A DNA stretch of 64,000 nucleotides. Source: Brevibacillus laterosporus LMG 15441. Lineage in GTDB: Bacteria; Bacillota; Bacilli; Brevibacillales; Brevibacillaceae. The notes beneath the pieces were generated by a model. It was not told the DNA's origin and did no database searches. It worked only from the letters and a program-made list of their open reading frames with translations. Shown here piece after piece: positions 1-9,452 of this stretch (positions within the stretch are counted from its first letter, which is position 1; every line of letters begins with the position of its first letter). Location of the stretch: contig NZ_CP007806.1 in assembly GCF_000219535.2 (NCBI RefSeq), positions 742,501 through 806,500 on the forward strand, read 5' to 3'. A program made the position numbers and the translations under genes.

Positions 1-372
<372 letters not shown>

Positions 373-432
373 CACATTGCCTTTATGCTGACTTCATTAT
401 CTAGTTTTGAAAGAACAATTTTTTCACATTGT

Positions 433-507
433 TCCTCAGTAGCTCAATGGTGGAGCAACCGGCTGTTAACCGGTAGGCTGGCGGTTCGAGTCCGTCCTGA
501 GGAGCCA
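433..507 (+). tRNA. tRNA-Asn (GTT)
   Basis: The acceptor stem TCCTCAG pairs with CTGAGGA, the anticodon GTT is at 465-467, and CCA is encoded at 505-507. It is the first gene of the tRNA cluster that follows the 23S rRNA. Confidence 0.95.
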
Positions 508-510
508 TAT

Positions 511-603
511 GGATGGATGTCCGAGAGGCCGAAGGAGCACGATTGGAAATCGTGTAGGCGGGGACAACTCGTCTCGTGGGTTCAAATCCCACTCCATCCG
601 CCA
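511..603 (+). tRNA. tRNA-Ser (GGA)
   Basis: A class II tRNA with a long variable arm. The acceptor stem GGATGGA pairs with TCCATCC, the anticodon GGA is at 545-547, and CCA is encoded. Confidence 0.95.
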
Positions 604-609
604 TAATTT

Positions 610-686
610 GGCCCGTTGGTGAAGCGGTTTAACACAGCAGCCTTTCACGCTGTCATACAGGGGTTCGAATCCCCTACGGGTCACCA
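610..686 (+). tRNA. tRNA-Glu (TTC)
   Basis: The acceptor stem GGCCCGT pairs with ACGGGTC, the anticodon TTC is at 644-646 in a 7-nt loop closed by a 5-bp stem with one G-U pair, and CCA is encoded. Confidence 0.93.
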
Positions 687-693
687 TTTATCT

Positions 694-769
694 GGAGGAT
701 TAGCTCAGCTGGGAGAGCATCTGCCTTACAAGCAGAGGGTCGGCGGTTCGATCCCGTCATCCTCCACCA
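694..769 (+). tRNA. tRNA-Val (TAC)
   Basis: The acceptor stem GGAGGAT pairs with ATCCTCC, the anticodon TAC is at 727-729, and CCA is encoded. Confidence 0.95.
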
Positions 770-786
770 TTTTAATATTTTATTGT

Positions 787-863
<77 letters not shown>

Positions 864-869
864 AATTAT

Positions 870-946
870 GGAGCTGTGGTGAAGTTGGAGTTCACGCCGG
901 TCTGTCACACCGGAGGTCGCGGGTTCGAGTCCCGTCAGCTCCGCCA
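870..946 (+). tRNA. tRNA-Asp (GTC)
   Basis: The acceptor stem GGAGCTG pairs with CAGCTCC, the anticodon GTC is at 904-906, and CCA is encoded. Confidence 0.94.
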
Positions 947-976
947 TTTCTGATTAAGAGTATGGCAAGTATGTTT

Positions 977-1049
<73 letters not shown>

Positions 1050-1061
1050 CCTTCATTATGT

Positions 1062-1135
1062 AGGGGCATAGTTTAATGGTAGAACAAAAGTCTCCAAAAC
1101 TTTTGGCGTGGGTTCGATTCCTACTGCCCCTGCCA
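1062..1135 (+). tRNA. tRNA-Trp (CCA)
   Basis: The acceptor stem AGGGGCA pairs with TGCCCCT, the anticodon CCA is at 1094-1096, and the 3' CCA is encoded. Confidence 0.94.
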
Positions 1136-1150
1136 CTATAATATTAATAT

Positions 1151-1227
1151 GGCGGTCGTGGCGAAGTGGTTAACGCATCGGATTGTGGCTCCGACACTCG
1201 TGGGTTCGATTCCCATCGATCGCCCCA
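1151..1227 (+). tRNA. tRNA-His (GTG)
   Basis: The anticodon GTG is at 1185-1187. An extra 5' G (position -1) pairs with C73, the identity element of histidine tRNAs, giving an 8-bp acceptor stem. CCA is encoded. Confidence 0.94.
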
Positions 1228-1235
1228 TTTTTTAT

Positions 1236-1311
1236 GCGGACGTAGCTCAATTGGTAGAGCGTCGCCTTGCCAAGGCGAAGGTCGCGGGTTCGAGACCCGT
1301 CGTCCGCTCCA
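1236..1311 (+). tRNA. tRNA-Gly (GCC)
   Basis: The acceptor stem GCGGACG pairs with CGTCCGC, the anticodon GCC is at 1269-1271, and CCA is encoded. Confidence 0.95.
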
Positions 1312-1316
1312 TATAT

Positions 1317-1390
1317 GGAGGTATAGCCAAGTGGTAAGGCACGGGTCTGCAAAACCCTCATCCCCGGTTCAAATCCGGGTACCTCCTCCA
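1317..1390 (+). tRNA. tRNA-Cys (GCA)
   Basis: The acceptor stem GGAGGTA pairs with TACCTCC, the anticodon GCA is at 1349-1351, and CCA is encoded. Confidence 0.95.
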
Positions 1391-1504
1391 TTTCAAACGA
1401 TTTGATATTTTTCTACAAGTATTGATAATATATGTTGATTTTTATAGAAAAATATGATAGATTTATAGGGCAATAAATTGAAATGGTTATTTGAAATTGA
1501 ACAT

Positions 1505-1587
1505 GCCGGTATGGCGGAATTGGCAGACGCGCGCGACTCAAAATCGTGAGGGAAACCGTGGGGGTTCAAGTCCCTCTACCGGCACCA
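1505..1587 (+). tRNA. tRNA-Leu (CAA)
   Basis: A class II tRNA with a long variable arm. The acceptor stem GCCGGTA pairs with TACCGGC, the anticodon CAA is at 1539-1541, and CCA is encoded. It is set apart from the other eleven by a 114-bp A+T-rich gap and is the last gene before a terminator. Confidence 0.94.
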
Positions 1588-1598
1588 TACGTAAAGGA

Positions 1599-1634
1599 AA
1601 TGCTTTCTTCAATAGAGAAGAAAGCATTTTTGCT
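1599..1634 (+). terminator. Intrinsic terminator of the rRNA/tRNA operon
   Basis: AATGCTTTCTTC at 1599-1610 pairs perfectly with GAAGAAAGCATT at 1617-1628 across a 6-nt loop and is followed by a T-rich stretch. Confidence 0.85.
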
Positions 1635-1728
1635 TTTATTACTATATTACTGCTTACAGCGCAGGTTATTTTGGTTCGAAAATAAATTCAGAGTCATTTG
1701 ATAGGAAGATGGTAAGGGGGAAGACGGT

Positions 1729-3066
1729 GTGAAGTACGGCTTACATAGTACACCACCTTGGAAGGTAACAATACCGGCAGCTGTTCAGTGGTTTATTGTA
1801 ACTCTTTCGTGTAGCATTGCAGTACCTATTGTCATTGGCGAAGCTTATGGTTTAAGCGAAGCCCAAACAGCTTTATTTATTCAACAGACTTTGTTTTATA
1901 TTGGATTAGCCTCCCTAATCCAGGGGTGGATTGGTCATAGATATCCTATGATGGAGGCACCTGCAGGGTTATGGTGGAGTATTTTTCTTATGTTAGGCCA
2001 AATAGGTGTTACAATGGGCTTAGCCCCAATGGAAATAGGACAATCCTTCCAGGTAGGGATGGTCATCTCGGGTTTAATCTTTTTAATTTTAGGCTTCACC
2101 AAGTCTATAAGTAAATTGCAGAAGCTTTTTACCCCTGCTGTAACCGGGACCTATATGATTTTACTAGCAATATCACTAGCTAGTAATTTTATTAAAGGGA
2201 TGCTAGGAGTAGGGTATCATGGTTCAACTACTGTACTTCCCAGTATTGCCTTAGCCTCTATTGTTATTATTATGATTGTGTTACTATGTCAAAAAATAAA
2301 AGCTGTTGCTAGCTTTGCAGTATTAATCGGAATGTTAGCAGGTTGGGGAACATATGCTTTAATGGGCTGGACAGATCCTATTAGAGAATCATCGAGTTTG
2401 ATAACTTTACCCCGGTTGTTTTTCTGGGGACCGTTTCATTGGGATCTAGGGATTGTAATAACATGTGTACTTACAACTCTAATTCTTTTAACTAATTTAA
2501 TAACTAGCATTGCAGTAATTGGTGAAACAACGGAAGAAAAGGCAGAAAAGAGACACTTTGATAAAGGTGGAGTATTTACAGGTGTGTCCCATCTCATATC
2601 TGGATTGGCAGGGGTTGTGGGAATGATACCACTCACACTTGCTGCGGCGTTTATACAAACGACAAGGATTGCATCTAGATTACCCTTTATTTTAGCTATG
2701 TCTTTCATGATGATAATTGGGCTTCTTCCTTCTATTTCTAATATACTAGCAACCTTGCCAACACCAGTTGCCTATGCAGCTATGTTTGTTGCGTATGCCC
2801 AAATCCTAGGATTTGGTTTACGAGATTTTAAAAGAATTCCTTTTAATGAACGAACGATTATTGTGGTAGGTTGTTCTTTATTATTGGGATTAGGTATCAT
2901 GTTTGTTGCCCCTGATGCGTGGCGAACTCTGCATCCTATGCTGAGTTTCTTATGTAGTAATGGACTCCTAGTGGGTGTGCTATTAGTTTTGTTATTAGAA
3001 CATGTTATTTACCCTAATCGTGCGGTACAAACTGTAGAGACAAAAAAAGACGAATCTGCTTCCTAG
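1729..3066 (+). CDS. Purine/pyrimidine permease, NCS2 family (YwdJ-like)
   Basis: A 445-aa integral membrane protein with about a dozen hydrophobic segments across its whole length, in the pattern of nucleobase:cation symporter-2 permeases (uracil/xanthine/uric acid uptake at the cytoplasmic membrane). The overall sequence reminds me of B. subtilis YwdJ. The start is GTG, preceded by AAGGGGG at 1714-1720. The gene stands alone between the tRNA terminator and its own terminator. I see no purine riboswitch in the short leader. The substrate is inferred from the family only. Confidence 0.8.
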   Translation: MKYGLHSTPPWKVTIPAAVQWFIVTLSCSIAVPIVIGEAYGLSEAQTALFIQQTLFYIGLASLIQGWIGHRYPMMEAPAGLWWSIFLMLGQIGVTMGLAPMEIGQSFQVGMVISGLIFLILGFTKSISKLQKLFTPAVTGTYMILLAISLASNFIKGMLGVGYHGSTTVLPSIALASIVIIMIVLLCQKIKAVASFAVLIGMLAGWGTYALMGWTDPIRESSSLITLPRLFFWGPFHWDLGIVITCVLTTLILLTNLITSIAVIGETTEEKAEKRHFDKGGVFTGVSHLISGLAGVVGMIPLTLAAAFIQTTRIASRLPFILAMSFMMIIGLLPSISNILATLPTPVAYAAMFVAYAQILGFGLRDFKRIPFNERTIIVVGCSLLLGLGIMFVAPDAWRTLHPMLSFLCSNGLLVGVLLVLLLEHVIYPNRAVQTVETKKDESAS

Positions 3067-3082
3067 GCAATTCGTCTTTTTT
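3043..3082 (+). terminator. Terminator after the permease, overlapping its 3' end
   Basis: AAAAAAGACGAAT at 3043-3055 pairs with ATTCGTCTTTTTT at 3070-3082, with the permease stop codon in the loop. With A- and T-runs on the two sides it can also end the convergent gene at 3086. Confidence 0.85.
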
Positions 3083-3085
3083 GAT

Positions 3086-3760
3086 TTACTTTGTTGAAAT
3101 AATTGCGGATTCAACAATGTCACCGCCATTGATCTCGATCATCATTCTAGCTGAGGAACCAATTATTTTTTCCTGTTCGTTTGGTGAAATATTTGGTGGA
3201 ATAAAGATGATCTGTATGAGCTCTGTACTGTCAGTTGTTACACTGGTTCGGAGAGAATCAACAATAGGGCTACCAAATGCTCCATTCTCATCAGCTAAGA
3301 TTATTTTTCCGTTCATAGTAACGTCACGTCCATTTAGAGCTGCATAAACATCATTTTCTGTACCTAATTGACAACGTATTGGAAGTTGTAGCTTGTGAAC
3401 ATCATATAGACCAAAAGGAAGAAAATGCGTAATTGATAAAAAATTATTTACATCGACTGCAGAATTTACCCAATGAAAGGGGTTTCCTTGTAGAATTCGG
3501 CGCAGTAACGCCTCAGAAGAAGGACGGTATCGACTAGGATCGATACCTAATGCTTTAAACCCAGCACGCCAGTAGCTTAGATTAGGGATATTCTTCATGC
3601 TTTCAAGAGAATGCTCTATACGCAGAGATTCAATAAAATAATTCATGCGACCCATTAGCATTTTGGGAGAGCTAGAGAGGGACATTCCCGAATAATGAAT
3701 CATTCCCAAAGAAAAACCAGGAAGCTTCTCTAACAGATTAGAATCAATGTTTATGTACAT
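3086..3760 (-). CDS. B3/B4 domain protein (PheT-like tRNA-binding/editing domain)
   Basis: A 224-aa protein resembling the free-standing B3/B4 domain family, relatives of the editing domain of phenylalanyl-tRNA synthetase beta chain. The family-typical stretches SYWRAGFKALGIDPSRYRPS and AVDVNNFLSITHFLPFGLYD are visible near residues 55-110. I start at ATG 3760 because AAAGGAG lies just upstream of it; an in-frame start 15 codons earlier has no ribosome site. The function is probably tRNA or aminoacyl-tRNA quality control, but this is family inference. It is convergent with the permease. Confidence 0.75.
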   Translation of the reverse strand: MYINIDSNLLEKLPGFSLGMIHYSGMSLSSSPKMLMGRMNYFIESLRIEHSLESMKNIPNLSYWRAGFKALGIDPSRYRPSSEALLRRILQGNPFHWVNSAVDVNNFLSITHFLPFGLYDVHKLQLPIRCQLGTENDVYAALNGRDVTMNGKIILADENGAFGSPIVDSLRTSVTTDSTELIQIIFIPPNISPNEQEKIIGSSARMMIEINGGDIVESAIISTK

Positions 3761-4049
3761 GAAAAATGCTCCTTTCAAATACAAAATTATAAAATAGTAT
3801 ATCACTCTTTAGAAATATATAAAATTCCGTCAGCACTATAAGCTTTTTAGTACATGTTCAAACGACATACAGCATGTTTAATCAGATCATGGAAAAGCCA
3901 ATAACAAACATGGGAATAAAGGGGAAATCATTTGTTTTTACGTAACAGATCACGTAACATGAGGGAAGAGATTTCAGTGAAATATTTTTGTAGAGGGCTC
4001 TGTCCTTTTATACAATAGAAATAGAAACCAAGGAGGGAACGGAACGACG

Positions 4050-4484
4050 ATGAAGGAAGTAACAATTTATACGGACGGAGCATGCTCGGGTAATCCTGGT
4101 CCAGGTGGCTGGGGAGCGGTTCTGTTTTATGGTGAACATAAAAAAGAAATGTCCGGATCAGCTGAGCAAACGACAAATAATCGAATGGAATTGCAGGCTG
4201 TTATCGAGGCTTTAAAGGTTCTTAAGGAGCCCTGCAAGGTTACGATATATAGCGATAGTGCCTATGTTGTAAACTGTTTTCAACAGCGTTGGCATGTGGG
4301 CTGGGTGCAGCGAGGATGGAAAAATAGCAAAAACCAACCTGTGGAGAATCAGGAGCTATGGAAAGAGCTTCTGTCACTCATGGAAATTCATCAGGTTAGC
4401 TATGTAAAAGTAAAGGGCCATGCTGACAATGAATGGAATAATCGTTGCGACGAATTGGCCACAGGAGCGATTAAACACCGGTGA
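4050..4484 (+). CDS. rnhA: Ribonuclease HI
   Basis: A 144-aa enzyme that degrades the RNA strand of RNA-DNA hybrids, removing R-loops and primers. All catalytic residues of type 1 RNase H can be placed: Asp9 (YTDGACSGNPGPGGWGA), Glu47 (NRMEL), Asp69 (YSDSAYVVN) and Asp134 (RCDELA), with His124 in KGHAD. AAGGAGGG lies upstream, though the spacing to ATG is a little long. Its stop overlaps the GTG start of queG by 4 bp (GTGA), implying translational coupling. Confidence 0.95.
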   Translation: MKEVTIYTDGACSGNPGPGGWGAVLFYGEHKKEMSGSAEQTTNNRMELQAVIEALKVLKEPCKVTIYSDSAYVVNCFQQRWHVGWVQRGWKNSKNQPVENQELWKELLSLMEIHQVSYVKVKGHADNEWNNRCDELATGAIKHR

Positions 4485-5662
4485 AGCCATCTCTAGACAC
4501 AGCATATTGGCAACAAATAAAAGAAACCATTCAACGTTATGCAGCAGAAATAGGCATTGATAAAATAGGATTTACCTCAGCAGATCCCTTTTTAGAATTA
4601 AAAGACAGACTGATCGTGCATCGTGAAAAAGGATATGAGTCAGGTTTTGAAGAGAAGGACATTGATAAGCGGGTGTATCCTGAGCTTACTCTTGAGGGAG
4701 CACGTTCTATCATCGCTATTGCTATTGCCTATCCCTCCAAGATGACCAATTTTCCCAAATCAGAACCAGAGGCGTATAGAGGGATTTTAGCCCGCTCCGC
4801 ATGGGGGGTAGATTATCATCACATTCTACGTGATAAATTGAACCAACTTGCCGATTTTATTCAAACATTGGAATCAGAAGCACGTTTAGAATCTATGGTA
4901 GATACAGGTGTCTTGTCTGATCGAGCTGTAGCTGAAAGAGCGGGAATAGGATGGGTAGGGAAAAATTGTTCCATTATTACCCCAGAATTCGGTTCTTATG
5001 TCTATCTAGGCGAGATGATCACGAACCTACCGTTACCATCCGATCAGCCAATAGAGGATCAGTGTGGAGACTGTACACTTTGTTTGGATACTTGCCCAAC
5101 GCAGGCCTTAGTTCAAGGTGGGCAACTAAATTCACAGAGATGTGTAGCGTTTCTTACTCAGGTGAAGGACGAAATACCAGAGGAATTCCGTGAAAAAATA
5201 GGCAATAGATTATATGGTTGTGATACCTGTCAGACGGTATGCCCTAAAAATAAAGGGATGAACTTTACACATCACCCAGAAACTTTACCAGATCCAGAGC
5301 TGGTTAAACCTTTGCTAAAGCCCCTACTTACAATTGGAAATAAAGAATTTAAAGCAAGGTTTGGAAAATCAGCAGCAGCTTGGCGCGGTAAAAAGCCTAT
5401 ACAAAGAAATGCCATTTTGGGTTTAGCACATTTTAGAGATAAGTCAGCAATTCCAGATCTAATCGAGCTTTTGAATAAAGATTTACGCCCCGTTATCCGA
5501 GGAACCTCTGCGTGGGCATTAGGACGGATTGGTGGAGAGTTAGCAGTGGAAGCATTGAAATTAGCCAATCTCAAGGAACAAGATGAGTCTGTTTTGCAAG
5601 AGATACAAAAAGCATTAAAAAAGCTAGAAGGAAAAAACGTGACAGCGAACAATAATACCTAG
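4481..5662 (+). CDS. queG: Epoxyqueuosine reductase
   Basis: A 393-aa cobalamin- and iron-sulfur-dependent enzyme performing the last step of queuosine synthesis in tRNA (epoxyqueuosine to queuosine). The N-terminal half carries the QueG catalytic domain. Two ferredoxin-like cysteine sets follow at about residues 193-206 (CGDCTLCLDTCP) and 243-254 (CDTCQTVCPKN). The C-terminal part is HEAT-like repeats. The start is GTG within the rnhA stop. It corresponds to B. subtilis yhbA, and its neighbours here follow the same order as in that genome. Confidence 0.95.
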   Translation: MKPSLDTAYWQQIKETIQRYAAEIGIDKIGFTSADPFLELKDRLIVHREKGYESGFEEKDIDKRVYPELTLEGARSIIAIAIAYPSKMTNFPKSEPEAYRGILARSAWGVDYHHILRDKLNQLADFIQTLESEARLESMVDTGVLSDRAVAERAGIGWVGKNCSIITPEFGSYVYLGEMITNLPLPSDQPIEDQCGDCTLCLDTCPTQALVQGGQLNSQRCVAFLTQVKDEIPEEFREKIGNRLYGCDTCQTVCPKNKGMNFTHHPETLPDPELVKPLLKPLLTIGNKEFKARFGKSAAAWRGKKPIQRNAILGLAHFRDKSAIPDLIELLNKDLRPVIRGTSAWALGRIGGELAVEALKLANLKEQDESVLQEIQKALKKLEGKNVTANNNT

Positions 5663-5721
5663 AAGGTTGCTTCCGTAATATCTAGCACATAACAATGCTA
5701 AATATAAAGGAGAGAGTAAGG

Positions 5722-6243
5722 ATGAATGTATTGTATTACTCTTATATGGATGCACCTATTGGGGGATTGATTTTAGTTACGAATCAAATTGGTGTTTGTT
5801 ATATCCAATTTGGACAAGATGAGGAAAGCATGCTTGCCGTCCAAAGCTGGGCAAAAAAATGGCAATATACCTTAGCAGATCGTCCTACACCGGAAAAACA
5901 CCATGAGCTCCACCAACAATTGCGGGATTATTTCCAAGGAAAACGTAAAACCTTTACTTTTCCTATAGATTTGCATGGAACAGTGTTTCAGAAAAAGGTT
6001 TGGAATGCATTACTTACGATTCCTTACGGTGAGACACGCTCTTATAAAGAAATTGCTTGTTTTATTGGCTCAGATAAGGCAGTAAGAGCAGTAGGAGGGG
6101 CTAACAACAAAAATCCAGTCTCGTTACTTGTTCCATGCCATCGAGTAATTGGGGCGGATGGATCCTTGGTCGGCTATGGTGGAGGGCTATCCATTAAGGA
6201 ACAATTACTTTCTTTAGAAGGGGTATTACCGATTGATAAATAA
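5722..6243 (+). CDS. ogt: Methylated-DNA--protein-cysteine methyltransferase
   Basis: A 173-aa suicide repair protein that takes the methyl group from O6-methylguanine. The active-site PCHRVIG has the acceptor cysteine at about residue 139, and the DNA-binding helix (YGETRSYKEIA) precedes it. The ATG at 5722 is chosen over one 27 bp upstream because AAAGGAGAG at 5706-5713 is well spaced. It follows queG by about 60 bp and may share its transcript. Confidence 0.92.
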   Translation: MNVLYYSYMDAPIGGLILVTNQIGVCYIQFGQDEESMLAVQSWAKKWQYTLADRPTPEKHHELHQQLRDYFQGKRKTFTFPIDLHGTVFQKKVWNALLTIPYGETRSYKEIACFIGSDKAVRAVGGANNKNPVSLLVPCHRVIGADGSLVGYGGGLSIKEQLLSLEGVLPIDK

Positions 6244-6417
6244 CAGAAACAATGTTATAGGTTTACTAGCTGAATGCTGTGAGGATTGCATACTCATGGG
6301 TCAAGGCTCTTAACCATATAATTAGCAATAGATGCTAGTTGCCCGATTAAGAATGCTATACGTTGAAAATACTTGATCGGAAGCGTACATCCCGAAATGG
6401 AAGGGAGCATACGTAAT

Positions 6418-7449
6418 ATGGTGGGAGAAGCTTGGAGAACTGAGGTAAACCAATATCTCGAAGAAATAGATAAGGCACTTCTAAGCCTGAATTTTTCTAT
6501 TTTGCCCCAACAAATGAAACTTACGGAAGAAACAAAGAAAGCGATTAGGTATTGGCAGGAAGCTTGGCTTCAATGGAGGAATGGACAATACGATCCCGAA
6601 AGCTGGTCATTGCATGCGGTTCATACAAAGCTAACACCTATTTATGAGGCTGCGTGCTCTTCAAATGTTATAGTATCAGGACTTCTTCATAGGAGAATTT
6701 ATTACAGACCGACTCCATCTGCCCCTCTTGAGTTTTATGAAATACAGACCAACGAACAAATAAAATTAATCTCTGATGACGGAAGCCTGTGGAAATTCGA
6801 ACAGGTGTGGGGGATGCCAATGCCGTTATTTCATGGCAATGATTCTGATTTGGCAAATTCCATGAACAATAATCAAGAGCAGGGTAGTTCCTCACATAAT
6901 AGTTTGCCTAATGATGTAGTGAATTCAAAAATCCATCCTGTTGTTCTATCCTATCGTTATAATCGGGAAGCCGCTGTTGCTTATGCAAATACGTATTGGG
7001 AAACTCCTAACCCGGCATATCCTTATTTTCAGGATGATTGTACCAACTTTATTTCTCAATGCTTGCATGCAGGTGGAATTCCTATGATATTTACTAATAG
7101 TAGGGCCAAAGGATGGTGGTATCGTCATCGGAAAGAGGGATGGAGTTTTAGTTGGGCCATTGCAAATAGTCTAGAATCATTGTTGGCAAAAGGAGGGGCT
7201 CCTTTTTATGCTCAACAAAGGGAATCTCCGCAGGAATTGGAACTCGGTGATATCATTTGTTATGATTTTACTGGGGATGGGAGATGGGATCATAATACAA
7301 TTGTCGTGGCAAAGGATGAGCAGGGATTTCCGTTAGTGAATGCGCACACGTTTAATGCGCAGTATCGCTATTGGGAGTACTTAGATTCTACAGCTTATAC
7401 ACCTGCTATCAAGTATCGCTTCTTTCATGTGATGGCCATCGATAATTAA
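6418..7449 (+). CDS. Amidase-domain protein, YhbB-like
   Basis: A 343-aa protein whose last ~160 residues match the putative amidase domain found in B. subtilis YhbB (NlpC/P60-like fold). The pattern runs YNREAAVAYANTYW, then DDCTNFISQCLHAGG with the probable catalytic cysteine, then a WDHNTIVVA stretch and NAHT. The N-terminal ~170 residues are a helical region without a recognised domain. I start at ATG 6418 because AAGGGAG at 6400-6406 precedes it; an upstream TTG at 6373 has no site. No signal peptide is seen. The location next to trmL matches the B. subtilis order. Confidence 0.75.
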   Translation: MVGEAWRTEVNQYLEEIDKALLSLNFSILPQQMKLTEETKKAIRYWQEAWLQWRNGQYDPESWSLHAVHTKLTPIYEAACSSNVIVSGLLHRRIYYRPTPSAPLEFYEIQTNEQIKLISDDGSLWKFEQVWGMPMPLFHGNDSDLANSMNNNQEQGSSSHNSLPNDVVNSKIHPVVLSYRYNREAAVAYANTYWETPNPAYPYFQDDCTNFISQCLHAGGIPMIFTNSRAKGWWYRHRKEGWSFSWAIANSLESLLAKGGAPFYAQQRESPQELELGDIICYDFTGDGRWDHNTIVVAKDEQGFPLVNAHTFNAQYRYWEYLDSTAYTPAIKYRFFHVMAIDN

Positions 7450-7555
7450 AACATTACTTTGTATGTTGTTACAGCAAAGGTTCAGATAAGAAAAACCTAA
7501 AAAAGTGCTTTTTTATCAAATAATTTGGTACTTACAAAATCACTAAGAATGGTCA

Positions 7556-7620
7556 AGAACCCTAAAGAGTAGTTTGCTTCTTTTGAATTGGGGGGAAGCT
7601 GTTCTTTAGGGTTTTCTTTC
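7556..7620 (+). terminator. Terminator after the YhbB-like gene
   Basis: AACCCTAAAGA at 7558-7568 pairs with TCTTTAGGGTT at 7603-7613, with a shorter inner stem (GCTTC/GAAGC) in the loop, then TTTTCTTT. Confidence 0.75.
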
Positions 7621-7701
7621 TAAAAGCTTTTTTCAAGCATATCGGAATTATCTTTTTTACGATAAGATGATAATGAGTTTGTTAGAGGAGAGATAGCGTC
7701 T

Positions 7702-8175
7702 ATGTCTTTACACATCGTACTACATGAACCATTAATTCCAGCCAATACAGGGAATATTGCCAGAACTTGCGCAGCTACTGGTGTTCATTTGCATCTTATA
7801 CGTCCACTTGGCTTTTCAACTGACGACAAGGCTCTGAAACGAGCGGGATTGGATTATTGGCATGCAGTAAATATCAGCTACTACGATAATTTTGATCATT
7901 TCGCCCAAGTTCATGAGCATAAAACAGATCGTTTTTTCTTTGTAGAGACAAATGGGACAAGGTCTTATAGCGATATCGCTTTTCAACCTGGCGATTTTAT
8001 TATCTTGGGTAAAGAAACTAGTGGCATTCCACAAGAAATTATGGACAGATACGATCCTAGTCAAATTGTTCGTATTCCTATGGGAGGCGCAACCAGATCT
8101 ATGAATTTATCTAATTGTGCAGCCATTGTTACTTTTGAAGGGCTACGGCAGATTGGCTTTCCAGGATTGGATTAA
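7702..8175 (+). CDS. trmL: tRNA (cytidine/uridine-34 2'-O)-methyltransferase, SPOUT family
   Basis: A 157-aa SPOUT methyltransferase, the length typical of TrmL (older name CspR in B. subtilis). It methylates the ribose of the wobble nucleotide in certain leucine tRNAs. Family motifs are EPLIPANTGNIARTCAATG at the N terminus, GKETSGIP mid-protein, and IPMGGATRSMNLSNCAAI forming the knotted AdoMet site. AGAGGAGAG precedes the ATG. Confidence 0.93.
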   Translation: MSLHIVLHEPLIPANTGNIARTCAATGVHLHLIRPLGFSTDDKALKRAGLDYWHAVNISYYDNFDHFAQVHEHKTDRFFFVETNGTRSYSDIAFQPGDFIILGKETSGIPQEIMDRYDPSQIVRIPMGGATRSMNLSNCAAIVTFEGLRQIGFPGLD

Positions 8176-8234
8176 ACTAGCTTGTTGTTTTTCTGTAGAT
8201 AAATATAAGGTAGGGTATTCAAAGGGAGGAAATT

Positions 8235-8966
8235 ATGTCACAGGCAACTACCGTTTTTTTTGACCTAGATGGAACATTATTAGAGATGCATACTGATCAA
8301 TTCGTGGAGAACTATCTAAAAGAGTTAGCTAAGTTTGTAGGGGATGCCTTTGAATCAAAGCAATTGATTAGTTGGCTATGGGATTCAACAAAAGCAATGA
8401 TTATTAATAAGGAAGCAGATAAAACAAACGAACAGATATTCATTGAGAATTTCGTTAAAAAGAGTGGCACGAAGAAAGAAGATGTATGGCCTATCTTTGA
8501 AAAATTTTATGTGGAGCTATTTCCAAATTTATCACACTACACCAATCCATCACCATGGGGGAAAAAATTAGTGGAAGCAGCGAAAGAGGCAGGTTATCGT
8601 ATTGCTGTTACTACAAACCCTGTTTTTCCAAAAGAAGCTATATACGGGAGATTGGCGTGGCTTGAATTAACACCCGAAGATTTTGAATGGGTAACGGTGT
8701 ATGAGACATCTCATTTCACAAAACCTAATCTGGAGTATTATCGTGAAGTATGTGAGCGTCTACAAGTAGCACCAGAAGAGTGCATCATGGTAGGAAATCA
8801 TATGCAGGAAGACATGGTAGCAAGTCAATTGGGTGTAAAAACATTTTTGGTGACCAATTACATGGAGGATCGTGGGGAGCCTACCTATCAGGTAGACCAA
8901 CGAGGGACGATTGAGGAATTATATCAAGCAATTATAAATCGTCAGGGTGTTTTTGCTAAAGCTTAG
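8235..8966 (+). CDS. HAD-superfamily hydrolase
   Basis: A 243-aa haloacid-dehalogenase-type phosphatase. Motif I is FFDLDGTL with nucleophile Asp10 and Asp12, motif II is VTTNPVFP, Lys of motif III is in the FTKPN region, and motif IV is MVGNHMQEDM. A long helical cap lies between motifs I and II. The substrate cannot be told. AAGGGAGG is well placed before ATG. It is separated from trmL by about 60 bp and ends before a terminator. Confidence 0.85.
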   Translation: MSQATTVFFDLDGTLLEMHTDQFVENYLKELAKFVGDAFESKQLISWLWDSTKAMIINKEADKTNEQIFIENFVKKSGTKKEDVWPIFEKFYVELFPNLSHYTNPSPWGKKLVEAAKEAGYRIAVTTNPVFPKEAIYGRLAWLELTPEDFEWVTVYETSHFTKPNLEYYREVCERLQVAPEECIMVGNHMQEDMVASQLGVKTFLVTNYMEDRGEPTYQVDQRGTIEELYQAIINRQGVFAKA

Positions 8967-9051
8967 ACAATTATTAGTGGAAGTATGAATAAGACTGGGA
9001 ATGAATAGACAAAGAAAAAAAAACAAAGAACAAGCGATTAACAGAAAAATT

Positions 9052-9080
9052 AAGTTGCCCAAAAAAGGCAGCTTTTTTTA
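9052..9080 (+). terminator. Terminator after the HAD gene
   Basis: AAGTTGCC pairs with GGCAGCTT around a short A-rich loop and runs into TTTTTT. Confidence 0.75.
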
Positions 9081-9117
9081 TGAAAAATTCTTTCAAAGCG
9101 CTCGAACTTCATTTAAT

Positions 9118-9447
9118 CTATTTTCTGAAATAATGATAAAATCTTTCTTGGTGTAATAGGGCGGATGTTACTTCTTGACCAGCAATACGCTGATTATTAA
9201 TTTGACCGTTATAAATTTTTATGGCTTTCACACGAAGGGCTGTTTTCTTTAGAATGATATGAGTCTTCTAATATTGTTAAGCAAGCTAGAGAGTTCAATA
9301 AGTTCCTTCTATATATTTACTTACATCGCGTCCAGATTTCTCCCCGACTTTAGCCACGTCCGAAATCTCCGCATTACCCCCGATAATTTTAGATGGACAT
9401 TGCAGTGTAACAAAACCACCGAGTATTTTGGGCAAACCATTATTGCC
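9118..9447 (-). pseudogene. Decayed gene of unknown family
   Basis: Reading the minus strand, codons from 9447 to 9298 give a natural-looking protein stretch (LPKILGGFVTLQCPSKIIGG, then NAEISDVAKVGEKSGRDVSK) ending at TGA. After a ~30-bp interval with further stops (TAG, TAA, TAG) the same frame resumes at 9261 with KKTALRVKAIKIYNGQINNQ and ends at TAG 9118. There is no start codon or ribosome site. I do not recognise the family. The amino-acid composition and shared frame suggest a dead gene rather than chance. Confidence 0.4.
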
Positions 9448-9452
9448 TTGTT

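Noticed and set aside
1635-1728. Purine riboswitch before the permease
   Set aside because: The leader is under 100 bp and none of the conserved purine-aptamer loops are visible.
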